NCBI RefSeq assembly: GCF_963583255.1
Contig: NC_084816.1
Location: 6,708,600 to 6,772,599 of the forward strand
Source: Pyrus communis
Lineage: Eukaryota; Streptophyta; Magnoliopsida; Rosales; Rosaceae
Direction: 5' to 3'
DNA: 64,000 nucleotides
Shown here: in pieces, positions 43,435-54,314 of the stretch
Layout: each line of letters begins with the position of its first letter
How positions within the stretch are numbered: position 1 is the first letter of the stretch
Notes under the pieces: model-generated
What the model was told of the DNA's origin: nothing
The model's database searches: none
The model's input: only the letters and a program-made list of their open reading frames with translations
Position numbers and translations under genes: made by a program

Positions 43435-46343
43435 CTACGTATAATTTGAACCTTCACTATTTCCTGATTCCGGCAGACCTTGGTCATTTACATTAGGGTT
43501 GATGAACAATCCATCTGAAAGTCCTTGAATATCAGAACCGTAAACATGTCCCATCTTTGTTCTTTTTGTTTCCAAGTAGGTCTTGTTTTCCTCAGTGATT
43601 GGTGTCAAAACCGGAACCCTCCCGATCACGGCCAACCCGTATCCCTTTAGACCGGTGAACTTTGCCGGGTTGTTCGTCATTAGCCTCATCGTTCGGACAC
43701 CTATGTCTCTCAATATCTGCTCACAATTATTCAAACAATCGTATAGTAAGTCACACAGTCTGCAATTTCCGAAAAATGTTCTTATATGTGCGGTTGAAAT
43801 TCACAGTCTGACAATATAAGTGAAACTAACCTGGGCACCGATCCCATATTCACGAGAATCAACAGATAGTCCGAGTTCTATGTTGGCCTGGACGGTGTCA
43901 TGGCCTTGATCCTGCAGATTATAGGCTTGAAGTTTGTGACCTAGACCAATGCCTCTTCCTTCATGACCTCTGAGGTACACAACGACTCCTCGACCGGCTT
44001 GTTCGATTAGCTGCATTGCCAAATCCAACTGGTTTCCACAGTCACACCGCGCTGATCCGAAAATATCTCCTGTCAAACACTCCGAATGCACTCTTACTAG
44101 CACATCTTGTCCATTTCCAATGCTTCCCTGTTGATGTCCATTAGCTTTAGCAGCAAAGTTCGGTACAAATAATGTTGCAGTTTGCTGTAACATGCCAAAT
44201 GAACCATCTTCTCGTTTTTGTACAGGAAAATAAGAAGGGTTAGGTTAATTTATACCTTTACAACTGCAACATGTTCTGTTCCGTCTAGCTTCGAGCGATA
44301 GCAATAGGCTTGAAATAGACCCCATTTCGTAGGTAGACGCGAAACGGCTTTTCTTTCAACTAATTTTTCCCTCTTTCTCCTGTACCTGTTAGCATAAGTA
44401 ACATTTGTTGTTGAGGCTCCCTTTTTTTTCTATTGATACAAGCGATGCGGTGGGATGAGAGATCCAAACATTCAATCTCGCTCAAATGTAAACGCTCTTA
44501 ACTGCTTGAGCTACAAAATTCTGAAAGTTACGATTGAATTAGATTATTATTACCTGATCAAATCAGTAATGGAGACAATTGGAATGGAATGCTCCAACGA
44601 CAATGTCCTCAAATTGGATAAAGAGGCCATAGAGCCGTCATTGGCATCAACTACTGCTGAAAGAACAGACACCGGCCTTAAGCCGGCCAGAACAACGAGA
44701 TCAACTGAAGCCTCAGTGTGACCGGCTCTCCTAAGAACCCCGCCGTTTCGGTACTTGAGGGGAAACACATGGCCAGGCCTTCTGAAGTCCTTCGGTTTAG
44801 AATCATTAGATGATAGAGCAGCCACAGTTTTTGCCCTGTCTGCAGCTGAGACTCCGGTTGATGTTCCAACTTTTGCATCCTTTAAAACCAAGAAAAAAGA
44901 ACGACATTCACAAAGTAAGCCCTTCAAAACGAATCCACCCATTTATGCTATAACATATAAATTTATTTACTAATACGATATTCGATGTTTATGACATATC
45001 TCATTCATATTATAACACGTAAATTAGTAACATCATGTGACAGTATGACTGTCACACAAAAATAATGCCATCCGAAACTCCTTCATGGCCCAAAACCCTA
45101 GTAACATAGATCTAAGGAGTATTCTGGGGCAATGCTAAAGCATTATTACCACTGTAATTGTGAATGTGGGAGCAGAAGAGTCTTCATCTTCAGTCTCTGG
45201 TGACATGAGAGGAAGCTCCAATCTTTCAAGATCCTCCTCCATCATGCCTACTGAGACAATCCCAGACCCCTGCTTGATCATGAACGCTACGTTTTTCGGG
45301 TTCGCAAACAACGCGGCCATGACTAGGTTTCCTTCAACTCCCCCATTTTCATCATCTACAACAATCACAAACTAAACGTAAAAGAGAAAAAGAAGAGACA
45401 AATCAGTGGCAGTTCACATAAAATGCACCATTGTTAAGAGGTGCATCAGTAGCACAAGTATTAGTTACTAGTATATATAAATTAACGCTCGTTGGAATTG
45501 TTTTTAAAATTACTGAAGCGCTTTTAGGGGAAAAAAATTTGGATTCCAAAAGCACTTGAGGTACTTTCTAGAAGAAGCATAGTTATGTACATCTTTTAGG
45601 AAGCATTTTAAGTGTTTTTCCAAAATTCACTTGCGTTTTTACTAAGGTTTCAAAAACATTATCAACAAAAGTGTTTTCAGTGAGTTTAATAACAATTCCA
45701 AACAAGCCAAGATTAGTTAGTCCAAACCTTTCCTTGGCGTAATGTGTTAAGCGCCTGCTCTATGGAAGAGTAGCCGTCAGATGGGCAATCAGGGTCACCC
45801 TCAGCATCACTAACAAAGAAATCAACGGTCTCCGGTGTGATCTCCGCATCCAACGTCCCAAATGGTCCTGCCGAAGCTGACTCATCTAACCCACCCAACA
45901 GAGAACCATTTTCACTCCCCTTCAAATAATTAGCATCACCAAAGAGGTTATTCCCAGCTGCTCCTACACTACTTTCAGACACCCCAATAGCCCAACAAGT
46001 CGGATTTAACCAACTCTGCCTGAACAGACATTGACGAACTGCAAGAGATCGATGCAAGCTGCGACATAATCACCCACGTTAACAAAAACAACGGGAGAGT
46101 GTTGGTCTGGTGACATCCAGTCTCCACTTTGTCGGACAAAACTCAAAATTCGTATCTCATAAGCGGTAGTAATTAATTAATATAAATAAATAAACATCAC
46201 TGATCGATGTCTCAAAAACAACGAGAACGAGGATCTTATGGACGACAGTTGTTGAATAATAAAAAAAGAGAGACGGAGAAAGCGTACCTTGAGCTAGAGA
46301 GGATATAAGGGAAGAGGGGGTGAGGAGCTCGAGCAGAGTCCAT
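43435..46343 (-). CDS. RIBA3: RIBA3-type GTP cyclohydrolase II with degenerate DHBP synthase domain
   Basis: Seven exons on the minus strand (46288-46343, 45728-46058, 45150-45371, 44554-44879, 44256-44385, 43831-44127, 43435-43716) join to 547 residues. Residues 1 to about 110 are low-complexity and transit-peptide-like, so plastid targeting is expected. The DHBP synthase domain (about 113-330) is altered: the Mg/substrate loop, normally DDEDRENEGDL, reads [11 protein letters not shown]. The GTP cyclohydrolase II domain (about 356-540) looks intact: zinc cysteines C372, C383, C385 ([17 protein letters not shown]), [10 protein letters not shown] at 408-417, and [13 protein letters not shown] opens GTP in the first step of riboflavin synthesis. 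RIBA3 of Arabidopsis is known to keep GCH II but lose DHBPS. Exon 6 was started at GSIGNGQD because it continues VVKG in frame. An upstream acceptor at 44185 would add 19 residues. Confidence 0.93.
44415..44520 (-). mobile_element. Possible tRNA-derived SINE in RIBA3 intron 4
   Basis: On the minus strand GTAGCTCAAGCAGTTAAGAGCG strongly resembles a tRNA A-box region. It runs through a weak B-box-like stretch to TATCAATAGAAAAAAAAGGG. No target duplication was found, so this could be a decayed SINE head or a chance match. Confidence 0.4.
45482..45710. mobile_element. MITE in RIBA3 intron 2
   Basis: The ends are GCTCGTTGGAATTGTTTTTA and, from the other side, GCTTGTTTGGAATTGTTATT, continuing as imperfect inverted repeats (ACTGAAGCGCTTTT / ACTGAAAACACTTTT). 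The interior repeats AGCACTT/AAGTGCTTTT words. This is the common plant 'GTTTGGAAT...AAGCACTT' type of element. It lies wholly between exons 2 and 3. Confidence 0.7.
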
Positions 46344-46790
46344 GAGCAGGAGACTTCAACTTCTTCTCTTCTGTAATTGTTCTTCTTTTGGCAAAAGCAG
46401 AAGCTGCGTATTTACGTCTACTGCATGAAGGGAAAAAAGACGACCTCTAGTTGTGGATGTGTTTTGCAAACTTTTGCAACCGGAGGAGTTATCCAAAACT
46501 TGACTAATTTTGTACGGAATTGTGAGCCACATTATTTATGTACATGTGTAGGGCTTTTTGGTTACTTTGTCGACGACAAAATAGAAAGAAAAAAAGAAGG
46601 TATGGTGTCAGTTGGATTTGCCTTAAAACAAATTATAATCTTGATCTAGAAAAATAATTATAGTTTAGTTTAGTTTCAGAGGATAAAAATAAGAGAATAA
46701 GCAACGAAAGTTAGGATAAACTACTAGAAAACTTAATTAATAAATTTTGTATAACGAATATGACTATTTGATTTAAGCGGAATTTTATCT
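46344..46790. other. RIBA3 5' UTR/promoter and spacer
   Basis: This is the presumed RIBA3 leader and promoter. The open frame at 46377-46649 on the plus strand shows no family features and runs across the promoter, so it was not called. Confidence 0.45.
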
Positions 46791-46803
46791 TTATTTTGTT
46801 GAA

Positions 46804-46951
46804 ATTTTATTTTTTTAGGACATCGATATTTTTATGTTAAGCCGCACAATGGGCGGTTTAATTTACCGAATTTGCCATTCACGAGATTCGAACTTAAGAC
46901 TTTTCACTTCTAAGCGAAGAGGAATACCACTAGACTGTAGTACTATGTGAC
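46804..46951 (-). mobile_element. tRNA-derived SINE, copy 2, with 13-bp target duplication
   Basis: The element is flanked by a perfect 13-bp duplication, TTATTTTGTTGAA (46791-46803 and 46952-46964). On the minus strand it has an A-box-like TAGTCTAGTGGTATTC at its head, a B box AAGTTCGAATCTC about 40 bp on, a body with GGCAAATTCGGTAAATTA, and an A-rich tail. These are the hallmarks of a tRNA-derived SINE. It is 148 bp and better preserved than the copy at 35210-35356. Confidence 0.9.
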
Positions 46952-46964
46952 TTATTTTGTTGAA

Positions 46965-47519
46965 CTAAGTGCTAAGTTCAAATATCACGAACACACATTT
47001 TTAATCAACAAAATGAATGTCAAGTTTTGATACACATGCCTAGGTTTTAAAATTTTAAGACTAAACATTTATGCATTTTAGAGTTTTGATTAAACATTTT
47101 CCTACAATTTATGACATCACCCCGATCCAAAAATTCGTTAGGGATTCCGTCTATGCACCAGGCACGTGTGGGCGCGTGAGGCTTCAGAAAATTTTTCTAA
47201 AAATATCGGGGTGTGTCAATTTAGGTGCCACATGGATTAGAAGTAATTTTTTTTTATAATTTAAATTACCCAACTTGCCAGTATATATATATACCTTTTA
47301 ATTCCTAGATAATACATCAAAACTTATAAAATCTTGTAGAATTTAATTCCAATAAAAAGTCTTTCAAAATACCCATGAATGCGACTTGCTATTATATTTA
47401 ATATACCTTTTAATTTTCTTAGATAATATCTCAAAACTCCTAAAAACTTGTAGATAAATATTGTAGTATTCAATTTTAATAAAAAAGTCTTTCAAATTAC
47501 ACATGAAACGTAGATTTCT
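46965..47519. other. AT-rich intergenic DNA
   Basis: Nothing recognisable apart from two related phrases, AATTCC-AGATAATA-ATCAAAACT and TTTTCTTAGATAATATCTCAAAACT (about 47300 and 47410), which suggest an old local duplication. Confidence 0.4.
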
Positions 47520-47875
47520 TCTTGATACATATTTGATACATTACTTAATATATCTTCTTGGTACATATTTGGTATGTTTGTTTTCTTTCTTGTATGTATT
47601 TGGTGCGTTTATATTTATTTAAAAAAAAACATATTTGGTACATATATTTTCTCTTGATTAAACATATATTTCTCCTTGGTACATATTTGGTACGTTACTT
47701 TATATATCTTCTTGGTACGTATTTGGTACGTTCATATTTCTTTTTTGTATGTATTTGGTACATTTATATATTATTTTGGTACGTTTATATTTATTTAAAA
47801 ATACATATTTGGTACGTTACTTTATATATCTTCTTGGTACGTATTCGGTACGTTTAAATATATTATCTGAACGTA
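47520..47875. repeat. Degenerate tandem repeat built on TTGGTACGTATTTGGTACG
   Basis: At least ten imperfect occurrences of TTGGTACRT, often paired as CTTGGTACGTATTTGGTACGTT, are separated by T-rich spacers such as TATATCTT and TTTATATTTATTTAAAA. A ~105-bp higher-order unit (ACGTTACTTTATATATCTTCTTGG) occurs twice, near 47695 and 47815. The open frame at 47558-47857, with many Ile-Trp-Tyr words, is a translation artefact of the repeat. Confidence 0.85.
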
Positions 47876-48000
47876 CCAGCTTTAAGCCTCCGAAAGTAGA
47901 GAATAAATGTAATTATCTCACATGATATCAATATAAAATCGTGAAAACAACCACTAATTGAAATGGATAAGTCCATTCAAAATTCAAAATTGAGGATCAC

Positions 48001-48090
48001 AGAATTCTAACGTGGGAGAAGAAACCATACGGCTTAAACATGGGAGAAGAAACTAAAACCATACGGCTTAAACATGGGAGAAGAAACTAA
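48001..48090. repeat. Short tandem repeat, about 39-bp period
   Basis: The phrase GGGAGAAGAAAC-ATACGGCTTAAACAT is repeated two to three times in a row. Confidence 0.7.
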
Positions 48091-48187
48091 CTTCCTAAAA
48101 AAAAGGCCACATACAAAAATATATCAACCTAAAAAGATATATATGGAATTTAATAATTAACATTTTAAATTAAAAAAACACAATAAT

Positions 48188-48931
48188 TAGGGATGGCAAC
48201 GGTTCGGTTTGGGGATGGAAATGCTACATCCATCCCCATAATCATGAAAATTAACCATATCCATAACCGTAAATTAACCATCGGGGATTATCCATAACCA
48301 TATCCACCGGGTAATGGATTTTCAATCGGTTATTGGTTATATCCATCTTCGTCAAAAAACAAAAAAAAATTATATTCATCCAATTGACACATTATAAATT
48401 TTAGTAGATACTAATTCCGTCATTAAATAGCAACATCCAATTACAAAAAACATAACAATATATTTGAAGTTGTTCATGATAACATGCACCAATTTCTTGA
48501 TAGTGAAACTCTTGAAGAGAGATGAATTTGATAAACTTGTAACATTTGATAATTGATATATAAAATGATTCAATGACTTAATTTGGTTGAGTATAACAAT
48601 AAGAGTATTGAACTGATGAGGTTGTTGTTATGCCCATGCATGATGTTTGGTGCATAATAAAGATAGAATAGGGTTTGATGCATGCATAATGAATTAATAT
48701 AGGGAGGGTTCGGTAAATTAAATAAAATTATATTATATATCATATATATATATATATATAATATTTGGGGACGAATTAGGGACCCCTATAACCATATCCA
48801 AAACCATAACCAAATAAAGTTTAGGGTTTTTCCCCATATCCATATCATACTCGAATTTTCATATCCAAATCCAATCTATTCGGATGGTTATCTACGATTA
48901 TCGGGTTTAACGGTTAGAATTGTTATCCCTA
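48188..48931. mobile_element. hAT-like non-autonomous element with 8-bp target duplication
   Basis: The element is 744 bp. The ends are TAGGGATGGCAACGG and, from the right, TAGGGATAACAATTC. The 8-bp target duplication ACAATAAT lies at 48180-48187 and 48932-48939. Subterminal regions carry many CCATATCCA/TGGATATGG words in both orientations, as in hAT transposase-binding arrays. The interior is AT-rich, with a (TA)n run at about 48745. No transposase is encoded. The open frame at 48376-48573 is not meaningful. Confidence 0.87.
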
Positions 48932-48939
48932 ACAATAAT

Positions 48940-49550
48940 TACATGTAATCTAAATAAATATAAAAATGCTGACATGACTATTGTTTAGGCGTTATAATCA
49001 AATTTCAGTATAGAACCAATGTTTAGGCGTTCTAATCAAATTTCAGTATTAAAAAAATGTAGGAGATTCTAATATTCCTTAAAAAAAACAAAATAAGATG
49101 TGGCATATGAAATTCATAAATTAAATTGAAAACAATAAGAAGATGAAAAGCTATAAAAAAAAAAATTGGGTAACAACGGGCTAAATGCCCAATAAAGAGA
49201 AACTAAAATGAATTTCACAAAAAACATGACGGAGTCAACCATTCCAATTTACATCAAACAGCTTCCGACAATCCTGCACCAGTTTACGATGATGATAATT
49301 GTCATGTCACAAACCCCTTACAGTTACAGATAAGTTCACGTATTATTACATCGCGTTAATAAATCATCTTTAAAATTATTTTTCTGACCAAATAAACTGT
49401 TGATCTTGCACTGTAATATTTTCAGATTTTTCCTTGCTTACTAAGAAAAAAGTATATATATTAAATGAAAACAATTTAAAAACTTTCAGTTTTTAATCAA
49501 AATGATAAAAATGTATTGTAAATAAATAGTATTAGATGTGATTTTTTTAC
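48940..49550. other. Intergenic DNA with a short duplication
   Basis: A ~37-bp phrase (GTTTAGGCGTT-TAATCAAATTTCAGTAT) is tandemly duplicated at about 48985-49050. Otherwise AT-rich spacer. Confidence 0.5.
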
Positions 49551-49712
49551 GGGTGTGTGGATTTCTGTCTGTTGATTTCTCACATACCCTTTTTACTTCT
49601 TACATGTCATTTGTTAATTTCTGTTTGTTGATTTTCTTTAATTTATCCGATATGACGGTAGAAAATTAAAAAAATATATGAGAAATAAAAAGAAATGTGT
49701 GATATCACACCC
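49551..49712. mobile_element. MITE, Mutator-like family A, copy 3
   Basis: The element is 162 bp, GGGTGTGTGGATTTC at the left and GGGTGTGATATCACACATTT from the right. It shares TTGATTTTCTTTAATTTATCCG with copies 1 and 2. The flanks TTTTTTTAC and TTTTTTAAC match at 8 of 9, a decayed 9-bp duplication. Confidence 0.75.
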
Positions 49713-50137
49713 TTTTTTAACTAAAAATATCATTTTTATTATAAATAAACATTACCGAAAATGTTTCATTAAATCTCCCCCTAAAAAAAACCTATTTCCA
49801 GTTTTTCTAAAAAAAAAGTCTAAGTTGGAAAGGCATCCAGCCTTTTGGACCTCAGCGAGGGACGAGGCTGCTGACGTGTCCACACTTTTCAAAAGCCTGG
49901 GCAGCAACAGTTTTCCAGACAGCACACATAACAGAGAGAAGTCACCGCCGACGATTCCGTTACGCTGCTCGCTGCTCGCTGCCACTGCTAATTCCGCCAC
50001 GTGTCCCTTAGCTCTCTTCCTGCTCTATTTGATCCCCTATCCTCGGGCCCCGCACCATTTATCCGGCGACCTAACGGCACCGTATTGTCACAAGTTCCCG
50101 GGCGAGCTCCATTGGCTACACTCTTCGCGATCGTGCT
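49713..50137. other. Promoter and 5' UTR of the UAA transporter gene
   Basis: The composition changes from AT-rich to GC-rich from about 49.85 kb, as in a leader region. Open frames here on both strands are shadows. No TATA box is obvious. Confidence 0.5.
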
Positions 50138-53100
50138 ATGGCCGAAACAACGTCGTTGCCGGGCGCTCCGCAGCCGAGCAAGCTGTGGAAAGGGGTTTTC
50201 GCGGTGGCCGGAATCATGACCACGCTCGTCACCTACGGCGTTCTCCAGGTCCCTAATTCCCTCGCATTTCTCCAATTCTTCGAATCGATCTCCGTTTTCG
50301 CGGCGGAAATGTTGAATCTTATGCTTCGATTTCTTGCAGGAGAAGATCATGAGAGTGCCTTACGGCGACGACAAGGCGTTTTTCAAGTACTCGCTTTTCC
50401 TCGTCTTCTGCAACCGCATCACGACGTCGGCCGTCTCCGCCGGAGTTTTGTGGGCCAGAAAGAAGGCACTGGATCCTGTGGCTCCGGTTTACAAGTACGG
50501 CCTCGTATCGATTTCAAACATACTAACCACTACATGTCAGTACGAGGTGAGAGCTGCGGCCTTTAATTTTTGCAGAATGTGTAATTTTTGTTGGTTTTGT
50601 TATTGATTTCGTACATTTTGGTGACCGCAGGCTCTCAAATACGTCAGCTTTCCGGTTCAAACGCTTGCGAAATGCGCCAAGATGATACCTGTGATGGTAA
50701 GAAAATACAGTTCGATCAGTTATGGTGCTTCATTGTACTATTTGTGAGTAGTTTTATCTGTTGGTTAATCTTTTTTATGTTTAATTGTCAAGAGGAGTAA
50801 CATTTTGTTCGAATCGGAGTTTCAAAAAAATGGCTACACTTGCACGAGTAATGAGTTTTTCTCAATAGCCATCACTTTTGAATTATAACCAGCTAGTTGA
50901 AGGAAACGGACAAGAAACCAAAATGCTTTATATAGCTTAGAATGTCCTACATACTATAATTTTGGAGTAATTAAGATCCAAGCTTTAGTTTTATGAGGAA
51001 GGATGTGGCAGGTGGAGCTGTGGAAGATTGGTTCATATGTTAACTGTACGTCTGTAGCATTCTAGGTGCCTGTAAGAAGTCATCAACCATGGTGTTGATT
51101 CGAATATGCCCCAAAAGAAAAAGGTTGACCCAATATATGGCTAATATTTTTTTGGTAGGGGATTATGCGTAATATTAGTGTATCTGCAAATGTGGTATTT
51201 CATGTTAAAAATGATACAAAATGAACAGCTGATGCAAAAAATTAAACCCAGTAGATGGGAAGGTCCATATTGAACTATATAGTTAGCTGTTTAGGGCGAA
51301 CAAAATAGGCACTAAACCTTTGATGTCAATGCAAGGGCAAGAGTTGATGTACATGCTTGATTGATTAGTGAGTTCCAAATGTTTGAGAGTGTGAAAGTTG
51401 GGTTTGAGGTGAGGCCTATAAGTGAAGAGGCTAATTGAGAATATTGTTAGTTACTTCAGTATCTTTTTCATGAGGTTGGTTTGCCAATTCACACGGTTAT
51501 TTTGTATGCAGGTTTGGGGCACTATCATTATGCAAAAGAAATATAGTGTACCGCACTATTTTCTGGCATTTCTAGTGACAGTGGGCTGTTCAATATTCAT
51601 TCTATATCCGGTATGGTCCTTGGCTCTGATTCCCTGTCGAATTCCTTAAAATTCTCCACTGAGGTGTGATTTTATTTGAAAAGTGGTATTAATTGTTAGC
51701 ATGCTACCACTTTGTAATACTCATAAGTGACCGTAGTCTCTGATTTAGCTTTCCCTGTCTGGCATGCACACCTTCTTCCAATGGTACTATAATTCCTATT
51801 TCTATCCCTGCATTCCCTCTTTTGGTCTATATACATTCCAGGAAATTCATACGCTCCAAGGGCGGAGCAAAAAGTGGAGTCTTGGTCAGAGCAAGCCGCC
51901 CTATTCTATTATCAGACATAATTGAGAGAAGCTCATCCGAAACTAGAGCTAGAAACACCTTCCTGGATGATGGTACATTGGGAACTTTTAACAAGTGTCA
52001 GCATGCTACTCTTAGAATCTCCTGCAAAATGAGAATACATATAAGTACACTTTTGCCTTCCAAGTGTTTTGAACAATGGCTTCTGTACGGTGCTCAGTGA
52101 TATTATTGTCTAAATGGAATAGCTATTAATTCAAGTGTTTCCCATTTAGTTTCATATTTGGGCATAGAGCTACCAGAATTACCATCTCTCAGTTTCAAAG
52201 CCAAAGATTCGTTCCAGTTGTGGTTGTTTATTACAATCAATGGGGTGATTGTAGCTTGCATGCGAGCTTCATTCATATCTTAGTATGGTGACAGTACCAT
52301 GCACCCTTGACTTTCCACGCTTGAGTACTTATGTACACGCTCACTCTGTGAGGGCATTTGACAATAAATACGGTGGGCCTAATATCTATAAGGTTCTATT
52401 TTTTAGGAATGGAATATATGAATATTTTTTTGCTTGTTTTGAAATGGTATAAATTATTAGAGAAAATTCCTTATATGTTCACGAATCCAACTCTGAAATC
52501 TTGACAGATTCTGATGAGCAAAATGTAGTTCTTTGATTCAAAATAGAACTAATTGTTTGTGTTTTGAATGTAGGCAGGATCTGCTGACATTGGTCCATCT
52601 GATATATACGGAAGAGGAAGAGAAAATACCATTTGGGGCATTTCTCTTATGATTGGTTATCTTGGGTATTATATTGAACCCTCTGTTTATTATATTGACT
52701 GGTTATGATTTATCTAAAAAGAACTTGTTGCTAGCTGCTGAGATGAACATACTAATTACACTTCTACCAATTCAAAGATATTAATACACCCAAAATTTTT
52801 ACTATGATAAAGTGTGCCATCGAACTTTATCTCCAATTCTTGATGCTTAGTTGCTAGGATAACAATAATTTATGATACCAACGCAGCTCCATTAAGCTAA
52901 TTGCTTACAATGATATAAATGCTACCTTACGGAAGCAAAACGTACAAAAACAAGTAGTTTAAAGTTTTCTCCCTTGTAATTGATTATGAGTGCACTGAGT
53001 GTGGGTGATTTTGTGTTTGTCTATTTTCCTCTTTACGGAGAACTTGACCAATAAAAAAAAAAGCAATGAGATACTTGGAACCGAAATTTTATACATTTAG

Positions 53101-54314
53101 ACGCTCGTTCCTCTGTCTAATAGGTTTGACGGCTTTACAAGCACGTTCCAAGATAAGCTATTTAAGGGATATGATATGGAGATACACAATCAAATATTTT
53201 ACACCACATTCTGTTCTTGTGTTCTCAGCATGACAGGTAAGATTCTTATTCTAGTCTTGTTGCTCCATAAGTAGTTATGTTAATCACACACAGGGATATT
53301 TCGTGGTGTGGTTGTGTATGTTTTCATACTCCTTAACAGGATTCGGTGTTTATATGTTGTCGCAATTTATGTTGTGGATTTCGTATCATTATCTTGTCTC
53401 TAATCTAACTTCAAAGTGATCCAAGCATGTGTTTGTGTGCCTGCTTGAAGGTTGTGAGTGTTACTACAATGCTGTACTTACAATGGTTGTTTCTATCCAC
53501 AATTAGCATTATCTTGCCTTTTAGGGATGAGTTATTGATTCTGCCGAACTTTCAGGTCTTCTACTACAAGGGCAACTTCTGCCAGCAATTCATTTTGTTG
53601 CTAGTCACAATGGTTGTTTTTTCGACATTGCATTGCTTTCCACTGTAAGAGATATTTCCTTCCAATTATGGGATCTGTTAACGTTGTCCATTTCATTACT
53701 TTGTATTTATTTTAGCAGATGCTTCTAATTTTTCTAATGCTTGTGTCCATTGTCTAAGATTTTCTTTCCCATTGTGCCAAATTTTTCTTTTTCTTATTTC
53801 GTCTTCTCCCCTGTGTTTTGTTTCCCGTTTCTTTTCCTTCCTGTTTTACAAGTGGTTTGTGTTGCAGGTAGCAACAGCGAGCCAGTTTTTTATTTCTTAC
53901 ACAATTCGCACTTTTGGTGCTCTCACGTTTGCCACAATAATGACCACAAGACAGGTAATCCGAACTCTCCAAAATAATCCTTGTAAGCATTTCCACTTCT
54001 CAGTTATTAGTGCTTCTAATTAATGGTGTCTCTTTCTCTTTGGTATTGAAGCTGGCCAGCATTATGTTGTCATGCTTGTGGTTTTCGCACCCCCTTAGCT
54101 GGGAACAGTGGATGGGAGCCGTAAGCCTCAACCTCAACCTGGTAATTTTTTGCTTTGTTTTCTGTTTCCCCAAGCCAAATAACGCCACTTTTGTTACAAT
54201 GACCAGGCTATTGTCTTTGGTTCCCTATATGCGAAAAGCTTCTTGAGAACGGATCCTTCACCTTCCCAACAAATTCAGAATGGAGCTTCGAGTCCTGTGA
54301 AGGGGATCCCTTGA
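50138..54314 (+). CDS. UAA-family nucleotide-sugar transporter (UDP-Gal/UDP-GlcNAc type)
   Basis: Ten exons: 50138-50248, 50340-50546, 50631-50696, 51512-51610, 52574-52665, 53124-53236, 53556-53644, 53868-53954, 54052-54120 and 54207-54314. They join in frame to 346 residues starting MAETTSLPGAPQPSKLWKGV. About ten hydrophobic segments are seen. Family words are CQYEALKYVSFPVQTLAKCA, MIPVMVWGTIIM, the loop RENTIWGISLMIGYLGFDGF and SYTIRTFGALTFATIMTTRQ. The protein belongs to SLC35B/UAA antiporters that exchange UDP-sugars for UMP across Golgi or ER membranes. The C-terminal tail is polar. It ends VKGIP without a dilysine signal, favouring the Golgi. The substrate cannot be told from sequence alone. 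Confidence 0.94.

Noticed and set aside
44127..44184. Extra RIBA3 exon sequence from an upstream acceptor at 44185
   Set aside because: It would insert 19 residues between VVK and GSIGNGQD, which are contiguous in the family as I know it, and a good acceptor exists at 44128.
47558..47857. 99-residue open frame rich in Ile-Trp-Tyr-Leu
   Set aside because: It translates the TTGGTACGTATTTGG tandem repeat. There is no start context or homology.
47520..47875. Possible CRISPR-like repeat array
   Set aside because: Repeat and spacer lengths are irregular, the repeats are degenerate and the genome is a plant's. It is a minisatellite.
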